Assembly: GCF_018917235.1 (NCBI RefSeq)
Contig: NZ_JAHLOF010000002.1
Coordinates: forward strand, 310,001-374,000
From: Metaclostridioides mangenotii
GTDB lineage: Bacteria > Bacillota > Clostridia > Peptostreptococcales > Peptostreptococcaceae
Direction: 5' to 3'
Length of the DNA stretch: 64,000 bases
The position numbers and the translations under genes were made by a program. Under the pieces are notes generated by a model. The model searched no databases, was not told the origin of the DNA, and saw only the letters and a list, made by a program, of their open reading frames with translations. The first letter of the stretch is position 1. Each line of letters opens with the position of its first letter. This document shows, piece after piece, positions 26,806 through 36,253 of this stretch.

Positions 26806-27684
26806 CTACTCTAAAGTTATTGAAGTATTTAGTTGATTTAAAAATTCTATCTCACGAAGAATCTTCATCAAGTGGTAATTAAACACAGGACTCTTTTCTT
26901 CATCAATATTCCAGTCCAACTTTTCTAATCCAAAAACATCCTTTAGATAATCGAAAGTCTCTTGTTTTAGATAAAGTTTATCCTCCAATAGACATATCGA
27001 TTGCATATGAAAATAAATTTCCCTACATATGTTTATAGTTCTTTCTAAAATTTCTACATTTTTATGATTTAAACTATAATCAACTTCATCAAGATATTTG
27101 GAGTATATGCTTTCTAATTTTTGAATTACTTCTTTTATCTCTGTAGCATCCTTTTCCTCATTATCGATTATCCTAACCTTAACCCAATCAAGGGTCATAT
27201 TTTCTATCATTTTAAATTTATCTAAAGTATTGTCAAAATAATTTGGTCTAGCCAAAACATAGTTTACTACTATACCAAATACTACACCTACAGATGTATC
27301 TATAACTCTGTGTATTGAGTAGTATACAGGATCACTTGTTCCGACACCTAAATGTATCGCAAGAAACGTAACACATCCCACTACAACTGATTTTATTTTT
27401 AAAAGATTGCATATATATATTGTTATTATTATACCGAGGCCACATAAAAATGGATCTCCTGGATTAATTAATGCAAATATGAAACCTACAATACCACCTA
27501 ATATAGTACCTGCAACTCTATTAAACCCAGTTTTTAACGATCCTTTTACAGTATCCTGTACTGATATAATACACGCCGTTGCGGAAAAGAACAGATTTTC
27601 AGCGGCATATTTCCCCAGTAACATACAAAAAATTACGGCAATCCCCGTTTTTATAGTTCTCATTCCTAATTTTGGTAGCTTCAA
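26806..27684 (-). CDS. Aromatic acid exporter (ArAE)/FUSC-type membrane protein
   Basis: A membrane protein of 292 residues from TTG 27684, 8 bases after GGAGG; the longer ATG frame has no ribosome site. The N-terminal half has several helices, including IKTGIAVIFCMLLGK, RVAGTILGGIVGFIFAL and VVGCVTFLAIHLGVG. R-x2-G-T-x2-G-x3-G is the signature of the ArAE_1/FUSC family. The C-terminal half is soluble and helical (WVKVRIIDNEEKDATEI). Relatives are proposed to export aromatic acids; the substrate here is unknown. It follows the strong terminator of the pst operon, so it has its own transcript. Confidence 0.78.
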   Translation of the reverse strand: MKLPKLGMRTIKTGIAVIFCMLLGKYAAENLFFSATACIISVQDTVKGSLKTGFNRVAGTILGGIVGFIFALINPGDPFLCGLGIIITIYICNLLKIKSVVVGCVTFLAIHLGVGTSDPVYYSIHRVIDTSVGVVFGIVVNYVLARPNYFDNTLDKFKMIENMTLDWVKVRIIDNEEKDATEIKEVIQKLESIYSKYLDEVDYSLNHKNVEILERTINICREIYFHMQSICLLEDKLYLKQETFDYLKDVFGLEKLDWNIDEEKSPVFNYHLMKILREIEFLNQLNTSITLE

Positions 27685-27809
27685 AACACCGACCTCCGAA
27701 AAGGTATAATTAATAATAACTGTTTGTAATACCTTTTTTAATAGTATAACATATATTATTATATTTTTCATTTTGAGTATGCATGTATAAAACTGCCAAT
27801 GCAAAAAAA

Positions 27810-27829
27810 GAGATAGGTTAACCTATCTC
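27810..27829 (-). terminator. Terminator of the pst operon, overlapping the phoU stop
   Basis: GAGATAGGTTAACCTATCTC is a perfect 20-base palindrome followed in the minus direction by seven T. The phoU stop TAA lies in its centre. Confidence 0.92.
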
Positions 27830-28471
27830 GACCATATCTCCATCCACTGCATATATAATTTGCTCACATATATTAGTTATATGATCTCCAATTCTCTCTA
27901 AGTATCTCCCTATAAACAAAAGTTTAACTCCTTGGTCAATAGTTTCCGGCTTTCTATGCATAATACCAAGAGAATCTCTCTTAACAAGTGTGTATAAATA
28001 GTCTACTTCATCATCCCTATCTCCAATGCTATAAGCTAATTTAGTATCTAAAGTCTCTAGTGATTGTTTAGTTTGCTCCATCATTTCTACACATACTTTT
28101 GACATCTTAGGTATGTCTATAAGGTCTTTTATATACGCTTCACTACCTATTTCTATCATTTCTTTCGATATATTAGCAGCATAGTCACCTATTCTCTCCA
28201 ATTCAACAGCTATGTTTCCAAATGCATATATAATCCTAAGATCTCTTGCCATAGGTTGTTTTAATACTGTTAGTTCGATACTCTTATCTCTTATCTGTTC
28301 TCTTAATCCATTTATAACTTCATCGTCTTTTATTACTTCCTTAGCACCTTCTAAATCCTTATTAACCATACAAGTTACAGATTTAGTTATGGCTTCTTCA
28401 CACTTCTCCATCATATTTATAATGTACTCTTTTAAATTGTCTATACTTATATCCAAACTATTATTTTTCAT
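27818..28471 (-). CDS. phoU: Phosphate transport regulator PhoU
   Basis: A protein of 217 residues, all helical, built of two PhoU repeats with the conserved metal-binding patterns ELERIGDYAANI (about 90-101) and RYLERIGDHITNICEQI near the C-terminus. PhoU damps PstSCAB transport and signalling through the phosphate two-component system. It is the last gene of the pst operon, 55 bases after pstB. Its stop codon is inside the operon terminator. No phoB/phoR pair is in the window. Confidence 0.97.
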   Translation of the reverse strand: MKNNSLDISIDNLKEYIINMMEKCEEAITKSVTCMVNKDLEGAKEVIKDDEVINGLREQIRDKSIELTVLKQPMARDLRIIYAFGNIAVELERIGDYAANISKEMIEIGSEAYIKDLIDIPKMSKVCVEMMEQTKQSLETLDTKLAYSIGDRDDEVDYLYTLVKRDSLGIMHRKPETIDQGVKLLFIGRYLERIGDHITNICEQIIYAVDGDMVEIG

Positions 28472-28526
28472 TGTTATCTCTCCAATATATTTATATATAA
28501 TTTAATATGATCTATATACCTAAATT

Positions 28527-29291
28527 CTATCCGAATCTACCAGTTATATAATCTTCAGTACGTTTATCAGAGGGATTTGTAAACATAGTTTTAGTATCTC
28601 TAAATTCTATAATCTCTCCATTTAAGAAAAATGCAGTTTCATCAGAAATACGAGCAGCTTGTTGCATATTATGTGTAACTATAACTATTGTATACTGACC
28701 TTTAAGACTACCTATAAGCTCTTCAACCTTCGCTGTAGAAATTGGGTCTAACGCAGAAGTTGGCTCATCCATTAATATAACCTTTGGTTTCATTGCCATA
28801 GTTCTAGCTATACATATTCGCTGTTGCTGCCCTCCTGAAAGCCCAAGAGCTGAAGATTTAAGACTGTCCTTAACATCATCCCATATTGCTGCACCTTTTA
28901 AACTTTCTTCTACTATTTTATCTAATACTTTTTTGTCTTTTATACCTTGTATACGAGGCCCATAAACTATATTATCGTAAATGCTCATTGGAAACAAATT
29001 TGCCCTTTGAAATACCATCCCTACTTTAGTTCTAAGATCTATAACATCTTGAGATTCATAAATATCTTTTCCGTCAACTAGAATTTTACCATCTATAGAG
29101 ACACTTTCTATAAGATCATTCATCCTATTTAGAGTTCTTAAAAAAGTAGATTTTCCGCAGCCTGATGGCCCTATTAAAGCAGTTACTTTGTTTTCTTTTA
29201 TATTTATATTTATATTTTTTAAAGCTTGCTTCTCTCCATAAAATAAGTTTAAATCTTTAACACTAATTTTTATATTGTTGTCCAAATACAT
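28527..29291 (-). CDS. pstB: Phosphate ABC transporter ATP-binding protein
   Basis: The ATPase of the high-affinity phosphate importer, 254 residues. Walker [11 protein letters not shown]-loop region [20 protein letters not shown] signature [16 protein letters not shown], Walker [14 protein letters not shown] and H-loop [12 protein letters not shown] are all present. The Pst-specific PFPMSI-like segment supports phosphate specificity. ATG 29291 has GAGGTG upstream. It follows pstA by 15 bases. Confidence 0.98.
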   Translation of the reverse strand: MYLDNNIKISVKDLNLFYGEKQALKNININIKENKVTALIGPSGCGKSTFLRTLNRMNDLIESVSIDGKILVDGKDIYESQDVIDLRTKVGMVFQRANLFPMSIYDNIVYGPRIQGIKDKKVLDKIVEESLKGAAIWDDVKDSLKSSALGLSGGQQQRICIARTMAMKPKVILMDEPTSALDPISTAKVEELIGSLKGQYTIVIVTHNMQQAARISDETAFFLNGEIIEFRDTKTMFTNPSDKRTEDYITGRFG

Positions 29292-29306
29292 AGTTACACC
29301 TCTCGT

Positions 29307-30131
29307 TTAATAATTAGCTCTATTGAACTTTTTAACTACAAATTTTGTTAAAATATTTAGAACAAATACTAGAACTATTAAAACTATACCAACGCCAGTT
29401 GCAGCTGATATATCACCACTCTCTTTTGTAAGTAGATATGAATGTACTGTTAAAGTTCTCGCACTGTCGAAAATTCCACCTGGCATATTTGCCACAGTAC
29501 CTGCTGTTAAAAGCACTGCTGCAGACTCTCCTATAATTCTACCTACTGATAATATTATACCAGATAATATACCTGGTATTGCACTAGGAAGTATAACTTT
29601 GTACAATGTCTGAAATTTTGTAGCACCAAGTGCCAGCGACCCCTCTTTATACACTTGTGGCACAGTTTTCAAAGCTTCTTCAGTTGTACGTATTATTACT
29701 GGCAAAATAATTATAGATAATGTCAATGATCCAGCTAATATTGAATAACCAATCCCAAGTGTGACAACAAAGAATATACCTCCAAACAATCCGTATATTA
29801 TTGATGGAATCCCAGCTAGGGCTTCAGTTGCAAATCTAACTATAGTAACTAATCTCCCTTGCTTTGCGTATTCTTGTAGATATATCGCACTAAGTATACC
29901 TAGTGGCGTCGCAATCAATATTGATAAAGCCACTGTATAAAGAGTTGTAATAATCATTGGTAAAATTCCACTTGCTCCCGTAGTAGAATAACCACTAGTC
30001 AAGAACTGTAAATTTAGTTTTGAGATACCTTTGATAAAAATAAATCCAACTATTGATACTAAACACGCTATTGTAAAAAATACAGATAAAAATATTAACG
30101 CTTTTAGTAAGTTTTCTTTAAACCTTCTCAT
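29307..30131 (-). CDS. pstA: Phosphate ABC transporter permease PstA
   Basis: A permease of 274 residues with about six membrane helices. The coupling motif ETAEEALKTVPQVYKEGSLALGA is seen as RTTEEALKTVPQVYKEGSL, and GRIIGESAAVLLTAG near the C-terminus is typical of PstA. It pairs with PstC in the membrane. The start ATG 30131 directly follows the pstC stop at 30132, so the two are translationally coupled. It is followed closely by pstB. Confidence 0.97.
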   Translation of the reverse strand: MRRFKENLLKALIFLSVFFTIACLVSIVGFIFIKGISKLNLQFLTSGYSTTGASGILPMIITTLYTVALSILIATPLGILSAIYLQEYAKQGRLVTIVRFATEALAGIPSIIYGLFGGIFFVVTLGIGYSILAGSLTLSIIILPVIIRTTEEALKTVPQVYKEGSLALGATKFQTLYKVILPSAIPGILSGIILSVGRIIGESAAVLLTAGTVANMPGGIFDSARTLTVHSYLLTKESGDISAATGVGIVLIVLVFVLNILTKFVVKKFNRANY

Positions 30132-31061
30132 TTATTTAACCACCTTGTTGGAAATTTTGTTTAATATAAGATTTAACGCTAGTATGAATACAAATAGCAC
30201 TACACCAGCAGCGAATAACATATCTTGGTGAGTTCCATATGCATATCCCATTTCAAGTGCAATATTTGTTGTAAGAGGTCTTACACTATCAAGCAGAGAT
30301 GTAGGCAGCAAAGTCGAATTACCTGCTACTAGAATTATTGCCATTGTTTCTCCAAGAGCTCTTCCAAGTCCTAAAACTATGGCAGATAAAATCCCTGATT
30401 TTGCTGCTGGGATAACTACCCTAAATACTGTTTCTATCTGTGATGCTCCTAAAGCCAGAGAACCTTCTTTATAAGCTTTAGGCACTGCTCTAATTGCTGT
30501 TTCTGATACTGATACTATAGTTGGCAAAACCATGATTGATAGAACAATTATAACTGCCAATAGTGTTTGTCCTTTTGGTGCATTAAATACATTTTGTATA
30601 GCAGGCACGATTACCACTAATCCAAATATACCGTAAAGAACAGATGGTATCCCTGCTAACAGCTCAACTGCTGGTGAAATTATCTTAGCAACTTTATTTG
30701 GTGCTAGTTCAGCGACATAAACTGCTGTTAGTACCCCAATTGGAACACCTATTACAAGAGCTCCTAAAGTACCTACTACAGAAGCAACTATCATTGGCGC
30801 AATTCCGAAAACACCTATCGAAGGCACCCACTCATTTCCTAATAGAAATTTTGTAAACGAGTAATGTTCAAATACGAATGGCTTTAATCCTTTATAAAAC
30901 ACAAAGCCTATAATTATAAATAAACACGCTACACCTAATAGTGCACTGATCATAAATACATGTTCAGCTATTTCATCAGTTAAATACTTCAACTTATTTT
31001 TGTTAGGTAATTTATTTGCGCTTTTTTTTTCAAATTTAACATCTCCTGATTTTGCTAACAT
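30132..31061 (-). CDS. pstC: Phosphate ABC transporter permease PstC
   Basis: A permease of 309 residues, with an N-terminal soluble extension of about 35 residues and then six helices. Motifs: ELLAGIPSVLYGIFGLV, SVSETAIRAVPKAYKEGSLA (coupling loop) and GLGRALGETMAIILVAGN. GGGAGG lies before ATG 31061. The 440-bp gap to pstS contains a terminator-like hairpin, so pstC may be expressed at a lower level than pstS by read-through. Confidence 0.97.
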   Translation of the reverse strand: MLAKSGDVKFEKKSANKLPNKNKLKYLTDEIAEHVFMISALLGVACLFIIIGFVFYKGLKPFVFEHYSFTKFLLGNEWVPSIGVFGIAPMIVASVVGTLGALVIGVPIGVLTAVYVAELAPNKVAKIISPAVELLAGIPSVLYGIFGLVVIVPAIQNVFNAPKGQTLLAVIIVLSIMVLPTIVSVSETAIRAVPKAYKEGSLALGASQIETVFRVVIPAAKSGILSAIVLGLGRALGETMAIILVAGNSTLLPTSLLDSVRPLTTNIALEMGYAYGTHQDMLFAAGVVLFVFILALNLILNKISNKVVK

Positions 31062-31502
31062 TTAAATCCTCCCTTACAAACAATCTATTATATTTAAAAA
31101 GTTATAATACTCTGCTTGTTTATGTTTAATTTTCGTTCTTATTCTCTATAATTATTGTATATTTTTAAAGTTAAATTGGTGTTATAGAGAAGTTAAGCAT
31201 CCGTAAAGTTCGTTAAGGTTTATAAGCTATTCTGGGTATAAAAACGAATTATTTTTATTTTATTTAAGTAAATCATTTGCTTTATTTAATTTGAATAATA
31301 AAAATTAATTTTTTAACTTCACAAAATAAGGCTATTATCTCACATGAAATAATAGCCCTAAAACCAATACCGTTATATATATAATGCCCTGTTTAAGCTT
31401 AAATTAACCTTTATGTCTAATTATTTTATACTGTTAAAAATATCTAATCTGTATAGAAAAAACATAAATTATTTAAAAAAGTTTAATACAATTATAATTT
31501 TT
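31062..31502. other. Intergenic region between pstC and pstS
   Basis: AT-rich spacer without a credible ORF. It contains the hairpin at 31330-31357 after pstS. A separate promoter for pstCAB-phoU is possible in the left half (31062-31200) but none was clear. Confidence 0.55.
31330..31357 (-). terminator. Hairpin after pstS (partial terminator)
   Basis: GGCTATTAT and ATAATAGCC form a perfect 9-bp stem with a 10-base loop, followed in the minus direction by TTATTTTG. It lies between pstS and pstC and could set the high PstS-to-permease ratio usual in pst operons. Confidence 0.7.
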
Positions 31503-32333
31503 CTAGTTTACACTAACAAACCCATGTTTTTCAACTACTTTTTGGCCCTCATCACTAAGTATAAAGTCTATAAACTTATTTCCATTCTCTGAAATTTTCT
31601 CATCTTTATATATTAGTAAAAATGGTCTAGATATAGAATATTTATGGGATTTTACATTATCACTATTTGCAACGACTCCATCAATTGAAACACCCTTTAC
31701 AGACTTGTCTACATATCCTAGAGATATATATCCTATTGCATTTTTATTATTTGCCACAGTCGTCTTAATATTTCCTGATCCATCGCTAATTAATGCACTT
31801 TTTACAAGTTGCTCTGGCCCATATCCTACAATTGATTCAAACCCTTCTCTAGTTCCAGAGCCATCTTCCCTAGACACTACTACTATAGGACTGTCATGTC
31901 CTCCTATCTCTTTCCAGTTAGTTATTTTCCCTGTAAATATATCTTTAACCTGTGCCTTAGTTAAATTACTCACATCATTCTCGCTATTAGTAATTACAGC
32001 TATTGCATCTAAAGCAATTTTAGTCTCAACTAAATTTGATTCTTTTTCATCACCTTTTAAGTCTCTTGATGTCATACCTATTTCAGAAGTTCCTTCGATT
32101 GTGTTTTTTATTCCAGATGATGATCCAACTTGTTGGACTTCTATATCTATATCATCGCTCAATGTTTTTTTATACTCTTCTACTAAAGGCTCCATTACAG
32201 CTCCAACTGAAGTTGAACCTGACACTGTCACTTTAGAACGACCTCCGCTATTAGCATCTTTATTACATCCCACAAATAATATCCCAGTCATTAATACCAC
32301 GGTCAAAATCAGTACTTTTTTATATTTAAACAT
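31503..32333 (-). CDS. pstS: Phosphate-binding lipoprotein PstS
   Basis: An extracytoplasmic phosphate receptor of 276 residues from ATG 32333 (GGGAGG upstream; the longer frame adds 6 residues). The lipoprotein signal is MFKYKKVLILTVVLM...ILFVGC, with the lipobox Cys followed by Asn-Lys. Phosphate-site features: VSGSTSVGAVMEPL, SSGIKNTIEGTSEIGMTSRD and VSREDGSGTREGFE. A Pho-box-like repeat and a large inverted repeat lie upstream. First gene of the pst operon. Confidence 0.97.
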   Translation of the reverse strand: MFKYKKVLILTVVLMTGILFVGCNKDANSGGRSKVTVSGSTSVGAVMEPLVEEYKKTLSDDIDIEVQQVGSSSGIKNTIEGTSEIGMTSRDLKGDEKESNLVETKIALDAIAVITNSENDVSNLTKAQVKDIFTGKITNWKEIGGHDSPIVVVSREDGSGTREGFESIVGYGPEQLVKSALISDGSGNIKTTVANNKNAIGYISLGYVDKSVKGVSIDGVVANSDNVKSHKYSISRPFLLIYKDEKISENGNKFIDFILSDEGQKVVEKHGFVSVN

Positions 32334-32358
32334 CGATGTTATTCCTCCCATAAAAAAA

Positions 32359-32395
32359 GTTATTATGCAAATAAAGCCATATTTACATAATAACT
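32359..32395 (-). promoter_or_regulatory. Inverted repeat in the pstS leader
   Basis: AGTTATTATG (32359-32368 region) and CATAATAACT (32386-32395) plus five more inner pairs make a ~15-bp stem with one mismatch. In the minus direction it ends in seven T just before the pstS GGGAGG. It could be an attenuator, or part of the promoter, because TATTAT falls in the distal arm. Confidence 0.6.
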
Positions 32396-32401
32396 ATTTT
32401 T

Positions 32402-32429
32402 TGTTAAGTCGATATTACATACTTGTTAA
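32402..32429 (-). promoter_or_regulatory. Pho-box-like direct repeat upstream of pstS
   Basis: TTAACA occurs twice exactly 22 bases apart (complement at 32402-32407 and 32424-32429), with a weaker TAATAT-like unit between at the 11-bp register. This is the spacing of PhoP/PhoB binding repeats in Firmicutes. Confidence 0.6.
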
Positions 32430-32518
32430 GAAAAAGTAAATATAGCGACCATTTATTTTATAATAGTTTAATATTATCCATCAGCTTTAATTAAAGTACT
32501 ATAATATCTTATAAGATT

Positions 32519-34312
32519 TTATAGTAGCTTCTCTAAATCATCTACTAACTTTTTAAATACATTTATAGCCTCTTCTATGGATTCCTTTTTCTCCATATCT
32601 ACACCAGCACCTCTAAGTTGGTTTAGTGGATAGTCTGATCCTCCGCTCTTTAAGAAATTTAAATATTTTTCTTTAGCCGATTCTTCTCCTGTTAGTATTT
32701 GTTTACTTAAAGCACTAGCTGCTGAAAATCCTGTGGCATATTTGTAGACATAGAAGTTAGAATAGAAGTGTGGTATTCTCGCCCATTCTAGCCCTATTAA
32801 TTCATCTACTACTGCTGATTTTCCGTAGTATTTTTCGTTTAGTTCAAAATATATATTAGTAAATTCCTCTGCTGTAAGTGGTTCTTCAGCTTCTATTTTA
32901 GCATGTGTCACTTTTTCGAATTCCGCAAACATTGTTTGTCTATAAACAGTCGTTCTAAACTGCTCTAAATAATAATTTAGAAGGTATATTTTCTCCTCTT
33001 TTGAGTCTGACTTTTCAAGTAAATAATTTATTAAGAGTAGTTCATTTAATGTAGAGGCTACCTCTGCTACAAATATTCTATAACTAGAATAAATATAAGG
33101 CTGAGTTGATTTCGAATAATAACTATGAACAGAGTGACCCAGTTCGTGAATAAGTGTGAATAATGAATTTAAATCATCTTTATAACTCATAAGTATATAA
33201 GGATGGGAATCATAGCTACCCCAAGAGTAAGCTCCACCTTTTTTTCCTTCATTTTCGTAAACATCTATCCATCCTTCTGAAAAGGCCTTCTTAATAACAT
33301 TTAAATAATCTTCTCCAAGTGGTGCCAGAGCTTTTAATATTATATCTTGTGCTTCTTCATATTGTATCTTTATATCGTATTTATCTGTTAGTGGAACATA
33401 TAAATCATACATATGTATTTCATCAAGCTCCAAGAATTTTTTCTTTAATTCAATATATTTATTTAAAACAGGTAAGCTTTCGTCCATAGATGCTATTAGA
33501 TTCTCATACACTTCTACATTAATATCATCTTCAAATAATGATGCTTCTATTGCTGAGTTATGATTTCTAACTTTAGCATAAAATATTTCTGATTTAATTG
33601 CACCATAAAGAGTTGATGCAAATGTATTTTTGTAAGTTCCATAAGTGTTAAATTCTGCTTCAAATGCATCTTTTCTAACCCTTTTGTCTTTACTTTTGAT
33701 ATACAAAGAGTAATTTGAATGAGATATCCTAACTTTTTCACCATTTTCATCTTCTATCTCAGGAAATTCCATGTCCGCATACGCTAACATATCGTATACA
33801 TTCTCTGGTACTGATGTTAATTCTGATGTTGCAGCTAATAGTTCTTCTTCTCTTTCACTAAGGGTGTGAGGCTTATCTCTAAGTATTTCATCTATGAATT
33901 TTTTATAGAAAGAGGCTTTTTCATCTTCTAAAAATCCATTTAAAACCTTTTCATCCATTGCAATAATTTCAGGCACAATATATGAAGTTGCCATGCTTAA
34001 CTCCGACGATAACATTTCAGTTCTAGATGCATCTCCTTGATATGAGTTGATTCTAGTATCTTCATGCTGCTTCATATGAGTATATACATATAAGTTTTGA
34101 ACTAATCTATTTGCATTTTCATAAACGCTAAGTGCATTTAAAAAACTTTCTCTATTATCACTTAACTTTCCTTTGTATTTTTTTACTTCATTTATATATT
34201 CTTTTACAATTTTTATGTCTTTTTCTATATTTTCTTTGCTTGAATACATCTTATCAAGTTGCCATTTGAATTTATCATCTATTTTACTTCTATCTGTTCC
34301 CACTATTAACAC
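32519..34312 (-). CDS. pepF: Oligoendopeptidase F
   Basis: A zinc metallopeptidase of 597 residues (M3 family, PepF type) degrading short peptides in the cytosol. The zinc motif HELGHSVHSYY (HExxH) and a downstream Glu in VAEVASTLNELLL are present, as is the C-terminal YATGFSAASALS of PepF. The length is normal. ATG is preferred at 34303-34312 behind AAAGGAGTG; the first codon read here may be TTG or ATG a few codons apart. It follows the DegV gene closely (12 bases). It fits an amino-acid-fermenting lifestyle. Confidence 0.95.
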   Translation of the reverse strand: MLIVGTDRSKIDDKFKWQLDKMYSSKENIEKDIKIVKEYINEVKKYKGKLSDNRESFLNALSVYENANRLVQNLYVYTHMKQHEDTRINSYQGDASRTEMLSSELSMATSYIVPEIIAMDEKVLNGFLEDEKASFYKKFIDEILRDKPHTLSEREEELLAATSELTSVPENVYDMLAYADMEFPEIEDENGEKVRISHSNYSLYIKSKDKRVRKDAFEAEFNTYGTYKNTFASTLYGAIKSEIFYAKVRNHNSAIEASLFEDDINVEVYENLIASMDESLPVLNKYIELKKKFLELDEIHMYDLYVPLTDKYDIKIQYEEAQDIILKALAPLGEDYLNVIKKAFSEGWIDVYENEGKKGGAYSWGSYDSHPYILMSYKDDLNSLFTLIHELGHSVHSYYSKSTQPYIYSSYRIFVAEVASTLNELLLINYLLEKSDSKEEKIYLLNYYLEQFRTTVYRQTMFAEFEKVTHAKIEAEEPLTAEEFTNIYFELNEKYYGKSAVVDELIGLEWARIPHFYSNFYVYKYATGFSAASALSKQILTGEESAKEKYLNFLKSGGSDYPLNQLRGAGVDMEKKESIEEAINVFKKLVDDLEKLL

Positions 34313-34324
34313 TCCTTTTATATG

Positions 34325-35173
34325 TTATAAAACAGCTACAAGTATCGCTCCTTCAGAAGTAAATGTACCCATTATAGGGCCAATACTTGCTGTTAATATC
34401 TCTTTAAAATCATAATGTTCTTCTATGAATTTCTTAATTTTAGATGCCTTGTCTGGACAGTTAGAATGTGCAATTGCAATTGACTTGCCTTTAGCTTCTC
34501 CGACATTTTTCTTAACGTAATCAAAAAGTTTCTTTAGGCTGTTTACTTCCCCTCTCGCTTTGTCTATAGGCTTCACCAAGCCTTCATCAATCTTAATCAG
34601 TACTTTGTAATTTAATACACTGATTAATTTTCCCGCAATTGGATTAACCCTTCCACCTTTTACTGCATTTTCTAATGTATCTAAAACTCCGAAGAATACG
34701 ATATCATTTTGCTGTCTTTCAATATCTTCAAGTATTTCATCCATGTTTTTACCTTCTTTTATAAGTTTTGCACATCTAGATATCATCAGTGCAACCCCAA
34801 TAGAGCCACTTTTACTATCTACAACTTCAATTCTCTTTTCTGGATGTTCCTCCAGGTACAGTTGTTTAGCTAGAACAGCATTGCTATAAGTGCTAGATAG
34901 TTTAGAAGTCAAAGTTATTACTAATAGCTCCTCGTGCTTTTCATCTTTAAAAAGCTCTATAAACCTCTCTGGCGAAGGGCTAGATGTCTTTGGCAATTCT
35001 GCACTTGACCTCATTTTCTCATAGAAAGTGACATCATCAAGCTCTAATCCACCTACATACGTTTCATCCCCAAAAGAAACATTTATTCCTACTAAGTCCG
35101 GATTAGCTCTATCTAATATTTCTTTTGGAAAATCACAAGATCCATCCGTCACAATCTTAATATCTTTTTTCAA
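34325..35173 (-). CDS. DegV family fatty-acid-binding protein
   Basis: A protein of 282 residues. DegV/FakB signatures: IVTDGSCDFPKEI near the N-terminus, TSSPSPERF (the Ser-containing fatty-acid-binding strand), VVDSKSGSIGVALM and the C-terminal GPIMGTFTSEGAILVAVL. FakB-type proteins carry a fatty acid for FakA kinase. No fakA is adjacent, so the bound ligand and partner are inferred from the family. GAGGTGTAG lies before ATG 35173. Probably cotranscribed with pepF downstream. Confidence 0.92.
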   Translation of the reverse strand: MKKDIKIVTDGSCDFPKEILDRANPDLVGINVSFGDETYVGGLELDDVTFYEKMRSSAELPKTSSPSPERFIELFKDEKHEELLVITLTSKLSSTYSNAVLAKQLYLEEHPEKRIEVVDSKSGSIGVALMISRCAKLIKEGKNMDEILEDIERQQNDIVFFGVLDTLENAVKGGRVNPIAGKLISVLNYKVLIKIDEGLVKPIDKARGEVNSLKKLFDYVKKNVGEAKGKSIAIAHSNCPDKASKIKKFIEEHYDFKEILTASIGPIMGTFTSEGAILVAVL

Positions 35174-35292
35174 ACTCTACACCTCAGTCTCATTAGTATT
35201 ATATTTTATTGTAATTATATTATTTGATATACCTTATATTCTATACATTTTGGTAAGAATATTCCATCTTTATTTTTTGTAGATTCCTATTT

Positions 35293-35940
35293 CTACTCTG
35301 AACATTTTATAGATATAATACCTTCTAAATTTTTAATTTCATTAGCTACAATACCAAAAACTATTCTTCTATCGTGGAGTACAGTTAAAATAAGCTCCCA
35401 AGATTCACTATCACAATACTCAACATTAATATTTTTTACCATTACTCTCTCTTCTTCTAATTTGTTACAGATAAGCGAAAGTAATTTTATATCTTCGACT
35501 TTTATCCTTATAATATTTTTTTCGTTTTTAAACAATAACTCTGATCCAACTCTCAGCAAGAACAGTGTAATCACAATAGATAGCCATCCTAGTATTGATA
35601 GCATGTAATAGCCACATCCTATAGCTATACCTAGACAGGCAGTTGCCCACATACCAGCTGCAGTAGTAAGTCCTTTGACCCCTACTTTAGTCTTTAATAT
35701 TGCTCCTGCTCCCAAAAAACCTATCCCTGTTAAAACTTGACCTGGTATTCTAGATGGATCGGCTGAATTATAATTAGAAACAAGTTCTAAAGATACCATT
35801 GCAGATATACATGCACCTAGTGCAATAAGTATATGAGTTCTAAAACCTGCATACTGATGTATTTTTTCTCTTTCCAAGCCAATTAGTCCACCCAACACTA
35901 AAGCTAAAACTAACCTAGTAGCTATTTCCCATGAATTCAT
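35293..35940 (-). CDS. MgtC/SapB family membrane protein
   Basis: A protein of 215 residues. The N-terminal ~130 residues form four or five helices with the MgtC core: LVLALVLGGLIGLERE, AGFRTHILIALGA, DPSRIPGQVLTGIGFLGAG and GLTTAAGMWATACLGIAIG. The C-terminal ~85 residues are a soluble ACT-like domain (IIRIKVEDIKLLSLICNKLEEE). The family is linked to magnesium homeostasis and inhibition of ATP synthase in pathogens; the role here is unknown. Start ATG 35940 follows GGGGG. Monocistronic. Confidence 0.92.
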   Translation of the reverse strand: MNSWEIATRLVLALVLGGLIGLEREKIHQYAGFRTHILIALGACISAMVSLELVSNYNSADPSRIPGQVLTGIGFLGAGAILKTKVGVKGLTTAAGMWATACLGIAIGCGYYMLSILGWLSIVITLFLLRVGSELLFKNEKNIIRIKVEDIKLLSLICNKLEEERVMVKNINVEYCDSESWELILTVLHDRRIVFGIVANEIKNLEGIISIKCSE

Positions 35941-36073
35941 AAACTATAACCCCCAATTTCCCAATTTAATTATATCCTATTATAATCACCGATATTATAT
36001 AAATATAATCTTAAAAATTAAAATTATTAATATTATATTAAATAAACAAAGTATTGTGATTTGGGTATAAAAA

Positions 36074-36093
36074 AACCCACTTATATGTGGGTT
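36074..36093 (-). terminator. Terminator of the Spo0E-like gene
   Basis: AACCCAC-ttatat-GTGGGTT, a 7-bp GC-rich stem overlapping the gene stop, followed in the minus direction by a run of T. Confidence 0.85.
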
Positions 36094-36253
36094 AACTGCT
36101 CAAGCTCATGTATTTATTAATAAGTAAGTCGATTTTTTTGCTTGATTCTACTAATTCTTCACTAAATATCTCTGGATATTCTATATATGTATTTATTTCG
36201 TCTCTAACTGATTCGATCTCAGATCTTAATTCTTCTAATTTATTATTCTCCAT
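36092..36253 (-). CDS. Spo0E-like aspartyl-phosphate phosphatase
   Basis: A protein of 53 residues from ATG 36253, 6 bases after GGAG; the longer reading adds 17 residues without a ribosome site. It is a helical hairpin ending SSKKIDLLINKYM, which contains the SxxxD catalytic motif of Spo0E/YisI/YnzD phosphatases. Such proteins dephosphorylate Spo0A~P or related regulators and so restrain sporulation. Monocistronic. Target not proven. Confidence 0.88.
   Translation of the reverse strand: MENNKLEELRSEIESVRDEINTYIEYPEIFSEELVESSKKIDLLINKYMSLSS

Noticed and set aside
31705..32439. 244-codon plus-strand ORF opposite pstS
   Set aside because: Antisense shadow of pstS; composition follows the complement of its codons and no family is recognisable.
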